From an uncultured Lachnospiraceae bacterium (GTDB lineage Bacteria; Bacillota; Clostridia; Lachnospirales; Lachnospiraceae): a stretch of DNA of 11,153 nucleotides. The notes under the pieces are model-generated. The model did no database searches. It was not told the DNA's origin and worked only from the letters and a program-made list of their open reading frames with translations. A program made the translations under genes and the position numbers. Of the stretch, positions 6,552-11,153 are shown piece after piece. The stretch is from assembly GCA_958446555.1 (NCBI GenBank), contig CAUCWU010000044.1, positions 1 through 11,153 of the forward strand. Reading direction: 5' to 3'. The stretch's first letter is position 1. Each line of letters begins with the position of its first letter.

Positions 6552-8669
6552 ATGACAGAACTCGTTCACAACAAAAAGCGTCTGGAGGAACTTCGGGCGC
6601 GCGCAAAAGAATTGATTGGTCAGATGACACTGGAGGAGAAGGTGTATCAGACACTCTACAATGCACCAGCAATTGAGAGACTGGGAATTGCCTCCTATAA
6701 CTGGTGGAATGAGGCACTGCACGGTGTCGCAAGAGCCGGCACAGCAACTGTCTTTCCACAGGCAATCGGTCTTGCTGCAACCTTTGATGAAGATTTGATG
6801 GAGCAGATTGGAGATGCGGTATCGACAGAGGCGCGTGCAAAGTTCAATATGCAGCAAGAATTTGGCGATCACGATATCTACAAGGGATTGACCTTTTGGG
6901 CACCAAACATCAATATCTTCCGCGATCCAAGATGGGGAAGAGGCCATGAGACACTCGGAGAGGATCCGTATTTGACTTCCAGACTGGCAGTTCGCTATAT
7001 CGAGGGAATGCAGGGACACGACGAAAAGTATTTAAAGACAGCAGCTTGCGCCAAGCACTTTGCTGTCCACAGTGGACCAGAGGGACTTCGCCATCAGTTT
7101 AACGCCGAAGTATCCAAGAAGGATCTCTATGAAACCTATCTTCCAGCTTTCAAGGCATGTGTGCAGGAGGCAAAGGTGGAAGCAGTCATGGGCGCTTATA
7201 ACCGCACAAATGGGGAGCCGTGCTGTGGAAGCAAGACCCTGTTAAAGGACATTCTTCGCGACGAGTGGGGATTTGAGGGACATGTAACTTCTGATTGTTG
7301 GGCAATCAAAGATTTCTATGAAGGTCATAAGGTGACAAAGAATGCAGAGGAGTCAGTTGCACTGGCGATGAATAATGGCTGCGATCTAAACTGTGGTACT
7401 CTGTTTGTCTATCTACTTGATGCAGTTCGTGATGGACTGGTATCTGAGGAGCGACTTGACGAGGCACTTGTGAACCTCTTTGCAACCCGCATGAAGCTAG
7501 GCGTATTCGACAAGGCAGAGGATAACCCATACAACAAGATTCCGTATTCTGTTGTCGATTCCAAACCGATGCAGCAGCTAAACCTGACAGCAGCGAAACG
7601 GTGCCTGACACTATTAAAAAATTCTAAAATTTTGCCGCTCGATAAAGAGAAGATCCAGACAATTGGTGTGATTGGACCAAATGCCGATAACAGAAGAGCG
7701 CTTGTCGGAAACTACGAGGGAACTGCATCCCGCTATGTGACAGTTCTTGAGGGAATTGAGGACTATGCAAAGACACATCTAAAAGCAAACGGTGAAGAGA
7801 TGAGAGTACTCTATTCCGAGGGCTGTCATCTGTACAAAGATCGAACCAGCAATTTAGCAGCAAGACAGGATCGACTTGCCGAGGTTAAGGGAGTTTGCAA
7901 GGAGAGCGATGTTGTAGTTGTGTGTCTTGGCTTAGATGCTGGACTAGAGGGCGAGGAAGGCGACACCGGAAATGAGTTTTCTAGTGGAGATAAGCTTGAC
8001 CTTCGCTTCCCAGGACTTCAAAATGAAGTGCTTGAGGCAGCCTATGAAAGTGGAAAGCCAGTGATTTTATTGGTACTTGCAGGCAGCGCAATGGATCTTA
8101 GCTGGGCAGACGAGCATGTCGATGCGATTATGCAGTGTTGGTATCCAGGTGCTCAGGGTGGAAATGCAATTGCCGAGATTTTATTTGGTGATGCGAACCC
8201 AGAGGGTCGTCTTCCAATTACAATCTATCGAACAACCGAGGAGCTTCCAGATTTTACCGATTACAGCATGGAAGGAAGAACCTACCGCTATATGAAAAAT
8301 AAGCCATTATATCCGTTTGGATATGGCCTTTCCTATACGACATTCGAGACAAAAAATATCACTTTCAGTTCAGATGAGATCACACCAGAGGGCATCGAAG
8401 TTACAGCCGATGTGACCAATACCGGCGATATGGACGGTACCGAGACGGTTCTTGTCTATGTAAAGGCAGAGCGCGAGGGCACACCAAATGCCCAGTTAAA
8501 GGGAATCGCAAAGGTAGCCCTCAAAAAAGGCGAAACCAAGACCGTCCAGATCAAGCTTTCGGAAGAAGCCTTTGGCCTGTGCGGTGATGACGGCGTAAAG
8601 CGTGTTCTCCCGGGTACCTACCGTATCATCGTTGGAAAAGACGGGGCAGGCACCGTTAAGAAACTATAA
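6552..8669 (+). CDS. Glycoside hydrolase family 3 beta-xylosidase-like enzyme
   Basis: A 705-residue GH3 exo-glycosidase. The (beta/alpha)8 domain (about 20-325) contains NWWNEALHGVARAG (from residue 50), a segment typical of GH3 beta-xylosidase/arabinofuranosidase members, DPRWGRGHETLGEDPY (from 125), the substrate-binding Lys168-His169, and the nucleophile Asp248 in VTSDCWAI. The alpha/beta sandwich domain (about 350-590) holds LEGEEGD (465-471), which probably supplies the acid/base Glu. A fibronectin-III-like domain ends the protein (about 610-700). No signal peptide is visible, so it should act on imported oligosaccharides. Start: SD AAAGGGG is 9 nt before ATG 6552 and only 3 nt before ATG 6546, two codons earlier, so 6552 is preferred. 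The following xylulokinase supports xylosidase over glucosidase, though beta-glucosidase or arabinosidase side activity is possible. I see no convincing promoter or catabolite (cre) box upstream. Confidence 0.93.
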   Translation: MTELVHNKKRLEELRARAKELIGQMTLEEKVYQTLYNAPAIERLGIASYNWWNEALHGVARAGTATVFPQAIGLAATFDEDLMEQIGDAVSTEARAKFNMQQEFGDHDIYKGLTFWAPNINIFRDPRWGRGHETLGEDPYLTSRLAVRYIEGMQGHDEKYLKTAACAKHFAVHSGPEGLRHQFNAEVSKKDLYETYLPAFKACVQEAKVEAVMGAYNRTNGEPCCGSKTLLKDILRDEWGFEGHVTSDCWAIKDFYEGHKVTKNAEESVALAMNNGCDLNCGTLFVYLLDAVRDGLVSEERLDEALVNLFATRMKLGVFDKAEDNPYNKIPYSVVDSKPMQQLNLTAAKRCLTLLKNSKILPLDKEKIQTIGVIGPNADNRRALVGNYEGTASRYVTVLEGIEDYAKTHLKANGEEMRVLYSEGCHLYKDRTSNLAARQDRLAEVKGVCKESDVVVVCLGLDAGLEGEEGDTGNEFSSGDKLDLRFPGLQNEVLEAAYESGKPVILLVLAGSAMDLSWADEHVDAIMQCWYPGAQGGNAIAEILFGDANPEGRLPITIYRTTEELPDFTDYSMEGRTYRYMKNKPLYPFGYGLSYTTFETKNITFSSDEITPEGIEVTADVTNTGDMDGTETVLVYVKAEREGTPNAQLKGIAKVALKKGETKTVQIKLSEEAFGLCGDDGVKRVLPGTYRIIVGKDGAGTVKKL

Positions 8670-8783
8670 AAAGGGGTGCGTAAAATTTTTATAAACAATA
8701 TAGAGTGGAATAAGAGATACAAGGCATTGGAGCAATTCGTAGGTATCGACGCTATATAAGTAGAATACGAGGAGGTAATAGAG

Positions 8784-10253
8784 ATGTATTATATTGGAGT
8801 TGATCTTGGAACATCAGCGATTAAGCTGCTCTTGATGGAAGGAAACGGCAAGATCTGCAATATCGTGTCAAAGGAGTATCCGCTGTCTTTCCCAAATCCG
8901 GGTTGGTCAGAGCAAAATCCATATGACTGGTATGATCAGATGATCGCAGGTATCAAAGAGCTTGTTGCAGGATTTGACACGACAAAGGTAGCAGGAATCA
9001 GCTTTGGCGGTCAGATGCATGGACTTGTCATCCTGGATGAGAATGATAACGTAATTCGTCCGGCAATCCTTTGGAACGACGGTAGAACCACAAAGGAGAC
9101 CGATTATTTGAATAATGTAATTGGAAAGGACAAGCTCTCCGAATACACAGCGAACATCGCATTTGCTGGTTTTACCGCACCGAAGATTCTTTGGGTAAAG
9201 GAGAACGAGCCAGAGAATTTTGCACGAATCAAAAAGATCATGCTGCCAAAGGATTATCTGGCATATCGTCTGACCGGCGTATTCTGCACCGATGTATCTG
9301 ATGCATCCGGTATGCTGTTATTTGATGTAAAGAATCGTTGCTGGTCCAAGGAAATGTGCGAGATCTGCGGTATCACAGAGGATATGCTCGCCGGTATCTA
9401 CGAGAGCTATGAGAAGGTTGGTGTTGTCAAGGCTGATGTGGCAGCTGAGCTTGGTCTTAGTGATCATGTAGTGGTAGCAGCAGGAGCAGGCGACAATGCA
9501 GCAGCTGCTGTTGGAACCGGAACGGTAGGTGATGGCAGATGTAATATTTCGCTCGGAACAAGCGGAACAATCTTTATCTCCTCCAAGAATTTCCGAGTAG
9601 ACAACAACAATGCACTTCACGCATTTGCACATGCAGATGGAACCTATCATCTGATGGGATGCATGTTAAGTGCTGCATCTTGCAACAAGTGGTGGATGGA
9701 AGAAATTCTTCAGACCAAAGAATTTGCCAAGGAGCAGGCTGACATCACAAAGCTTGGTGAGAATCATGTATATTTCTTGCCATATCTGATGGGTGAGCGT
9801 TCTCCTCATAACAATCCAAAGGCAAGAGGAACCTTCATCGGCATGACAATGGATACAACAAGAGCCGATATGACACAGGCCGTCCTTGAGGGTGTCGGTT
9901 TTGCACTTCGTGATTCCTTTGAGGTTGCAAAGTCACTTGGTATCGAAATCAAGCGCACCAAGATCTGCGGTGGCGGTGCAAAGAGTCCTCTGTGGAAGAA
10001 GATGATTGCCAATATCTTAAACATCAGCGTTGATGTCATTGAGAGCGAGGAAGGACCAGGACTTGGCGGTGCAATGCTTGCAGCAGTTGCCTGCGGTGAA
10101 TATGCATCTGTAGAGGAAGCTGCTGAGAAGATTGTAAAGGTCATCGATACCGTAGAGCCAGATCCAGAGCTTGCCGCAAAATATGAGGCGCGTTATCAGC
10201 AGTTTAAGCAGATTTATCCGGCTTGCAAGCCGTTGTTTGATGTGATAGCCTGA
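8784..10253 (+). CDS. xylB: Xylulokinase (FGGY carbohydrate kinase)
   Basis: A 489-residue cytoplasmic kinase that phosphorylates D-xylulose to xylulose 5-phosphate with ATP, feeding the pentose phosphate pathway. The first FGGY domain (about 1-245) opens with YYIGVDLGTSAIKLLL (Asp7 in the phosphate-binding loop) and contains GGQMHGLVILD (75-85, His79) and AILWNDGRTTKET, both diagnostic of xylulokinases over other FGGY kinases. The catalytic base is Asp237 in GAGDNAAAAVGTG. The second domain includes SLGTSGTIF and the nucleotide-binding GGGAKSPLWKKM. Length is normal for XylB. AGGAGG lies 8 nt before the start. It sits 114 nt after the GH3 gene with no clear terminator or promoter in that gap, so co-expression is likely. 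Xylose isomerase and a transporter are not in the window. Confidence 0.95.
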   Translation: MYYIGVDLGTSAIKLLLMEGNGKICNIVSKEYPLSFPNPGWSEQNPYDWYDQMIAGIKELVAGFDTTKVAGISFGGQMHGLVILDENDNVIRPAILWNDGRTTKETDYLNNVIGKDKLSEYTANIAFAGFTAPKILWVKENEPENFARIKKIMLPKDYLAYRLTGVFCTDVSDASGMLLFDVKNRCWSKEMCEICGITEDMLAGIYESYEKVGVVKADVAAELGLSDHVVVAAGAGDNAAAAVGTGTVGDGRCNISLGTSGTIFISSKNFRVDNNNALHAFAHADGTYHLMGCMLSAASCNKWWMEEILQTKEFAKEQADITKLGENHVYFLPYLMGERSPHNNPKARGTFIGMTMDTTRADMTQAVLEGVGFALRDSFEVAKSLGIEIKRTKICGGGAKSPLWKKMIANILNISVDVIESEEGPGLGGAMLAAVACGEYASVEEAAEKIVKVIDTVEPDPELAAKYEARYQQFKQIYPACKPLFDVIA

Positions 10254-10258
10254 TATCA

Positions 10259-10317
10259 GGGTCGAAAAGTCATAAGCTGATCATGCTTGCATGAAAAAGC
10301 TTGTGACCGTAAGACCC
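10259..10317. repeat. Long GGGTC-ended hairpin after xylB
   Basis: Nested palindromes, all symmetric: GGGTC/GACCC (10259-10263/10313-10317), a 5x5 internal loop, a 10-bp stem GTCATAAGCT/AGCTTGTGAC (10269-10278/10298-10307, one G-U), then CATG-CTTG-CATG (10282-10293), a stem capped by a CUUG tetraloop. It starts 6 nt past the xylB stop. No U tract follows (CAAAAAC instead), so it is not a standard terminator. The outer GACCCCAAAAA end matches, in inverted orientation, the TTTTTGGGGTC end of the hairpin near 4191. Confidence 0.65.
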
Positions 10318-10358
10318 CAAAAACATGAACCAATAATGATGAGACGAAGGGAATGAGT

Positions 10359-11153
10359 ATGGACGAGAGTGATTTCTCAAAGTTTGGGCAGACAATCCGA
10401 GATAGTGTCCTTGACGCAGTAAATTCGGCCGTAGAATCGATGGATTTTTCAGGATTAAGTGAAAAAATTTCATCGACGGCCGACCGATTTGTCGATGAGA
10501 CAATGGGTGCATTTTCTGCCAATCGCAGTCAAGGAAGAAAAGAAAATTTCACCAGCCGACAAACCGTCTATCCAGAGAAAACAGATAAAGAAAAGCTGGC
10601 ACTTCGCTTTGCACCAAAGGTGCCAGGAAAGCTTGCTGGTACATTAATGTGTACATTTGGCGGAATCGGCACAGCAGGCTTTGGCATTCCGGCATTCATT
10701 TTGTTGGCGCTGGGACTGTTTGGGGGTTCTGCGATTCTAACCGGACTTGGTGCAATCGGCTTTTTGCCATTTGCCATTGCCTTTGGTGCTCTGTTAAAAA
10801 ACGGCTGTGACCGTCTTGGGAAAATCAGTCGTTTTGAGCGATATAAAAGATGTATTGGAACAAAAGCATTGTGTGCAGTCAGAAGCTTAAGCGGAGCAGT
10901 TGGTCTTCCAGAGAAAAAGGTGCGACGTGAGTTAGAGGGTATGATCGCAAGTGGATATTTTCTGCAAGGGCATATGGACGATGAGAAAACTTGCTTGATT
11001 CTCGACGACGAGACTTATCAGCTGTATCTTCAGTCAAAAGAACAGATGGAAAATGCAAAGCGCGAGGAAAGCGAAAGTCAAAGACAATCCTATGCTCAGT
11101 CATACAGACAAGATACACAAGCACAAGACACAAACAGACAGGATGCTCAGAGA
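10359..11153 (+). CDS. XpaC-like (5-bromo-4-chloroindolyl phosphate hydrolysis family) membrane protein, 3' end missing
   Basis: An open frame of 265 codons with no stop before the right edge, so only the 5' part is present. The N-terminal 80 residues are hydrophilic and helical. Two or three hydrophobic segments (about 91-146, Gly-rich) follow, beginning FAPKVPGKLAGTLMCTFGGIG. Next is a compact domain (about 155-225) with LPEKKVRRELEGMIASGYF, DEKTCLILDDETYQLYL, reminiscent of a winged-helix-like fold. The visible end is Gln/Asp/Arg/Ser-rich low complexity. This layout resembles the XpaC-annotated family of Firmicutes, commonly followed by a TelA (toxic anion resistance) gene; the biochemical function is unknown and the name is historical. 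ATG 10359 is preferred because AAGGG lies 7 nt upstream; ATG 10353, two codons earlier, has only 1 nt of spacing. Confidence 0.7.
   Translation, partial: MDESDFSKFGQTIRDSVLDAVNSAVESMDFSGLSEKISSTADRFVDETMGAFSANRSQGRKENFTSRQTVYPEKTDKEKLALRFAPKVPGKLAGTLMCTFGGIGTAGFGIPAFILLALGLFGGSAILTGLGAIGFLPFAIAFGALLKNGCDRLGKISRFERYKRCIGTKALCAVRSLSGAVGLPEKKVRRELEGMIASGYFLQGHMDDEKTCLILDDETYQLYLQSKEQMENAKREESESQRQSYAQSYRQDTQAQDTNRQDAQR

Noticed and set aside
6402..7019. A 205-codon minus-strand open frame
   Set aside because: It is antisense to the GreA end, the terminator and the GH3 start, with Cys/Leu-rich non-protein-like composition.
8753..8758. TATATA as a -10 box before xylB
   Set aside because: The nearest -35-like sequence (TTGGAG, 8727) is 20 nt away, outside the usual spacing.
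10336..10356. Mini-ORF (MMRRRE) just before the XpaC-like gene
   Set aside because: Six codons with no ribosome binding site of its own; could be leader translation but nothing supports it.

Overview
The window looks like chromosomal DNA of a Clostridia-class Firmicute, most likely a gut Lachnospiraceae relative (Roseburia/Agathobacter/Butyrivibrio type). This is inferred from moderate GC, strong purine-rich ribosome binding sites, sigma-A-type TTGACA/TATAAT promoters and the particular mix of families: PepF, a cysteine-rich Lgt variant, a GreA paralogue, GH3 xylosidase-XylB and an XpaC-like protein. No transposase, phage gene, tRNA, rRNA or CRISPR array was seen. All genes are on the + strand except the first.

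Layout. (1) 18-1826, minus strand: oligoendopeptidase F. (2) 1827-2153: a divergent intergenic region. It holds a strong extended -10 promoter and what I read as a complete yybP-ykoY (manganese) riboswitch, with an expression platform ending in a 16-bp terminator hairpin plus a U6 tract. (3) 2154-4156: the two genes behind that riboswitch, a 144-residue soluble protein of unknown function and a 498-residue membrane-anchored flotillin/SPFH protein. (4) A long GGGGTC-ended hairpin, then a second strong promoter driving a 68-residue two-helix membrane protein and an Lgt-family protein (4319-5309). (5) A YbaK/ProX-type aminoacyl-tRNA deacylase and a GreA/GreB-family factor (5424-6445), closed by an intrinsic terminator. 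(6) A xylan/xylose pair: GH3 beta-xylosidase-like enzyme (6552-8669) and xylulokinase (8784-10253). (7) A second GGGTC-ended hairpin and the 5' part of an XpaC-like membrane protein that runs off the right edge.

How they work together. The xylosidase has no export signal, so it would hydrolyse imported xylo-oligosaccharides in the cytoplasm; XylB would then phosphorylate xylulose made from the released xylose. The isomerase and transporter are not in the window. The flotillin pair forms a separate unit whose transcription is predicted to switch on when Mn2+ stabilises the aptamer and blocks the terminator. This is the most unusual element here, because the genes classically linked to yybP-ykoY aptamers are Mn2+ exporters, TerC-family proteins and P-type ATPases. 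The Lgt-family gene lacks several residues considered essential in canonical Lgt and may not be a housekeeping lipoprotein transferase.
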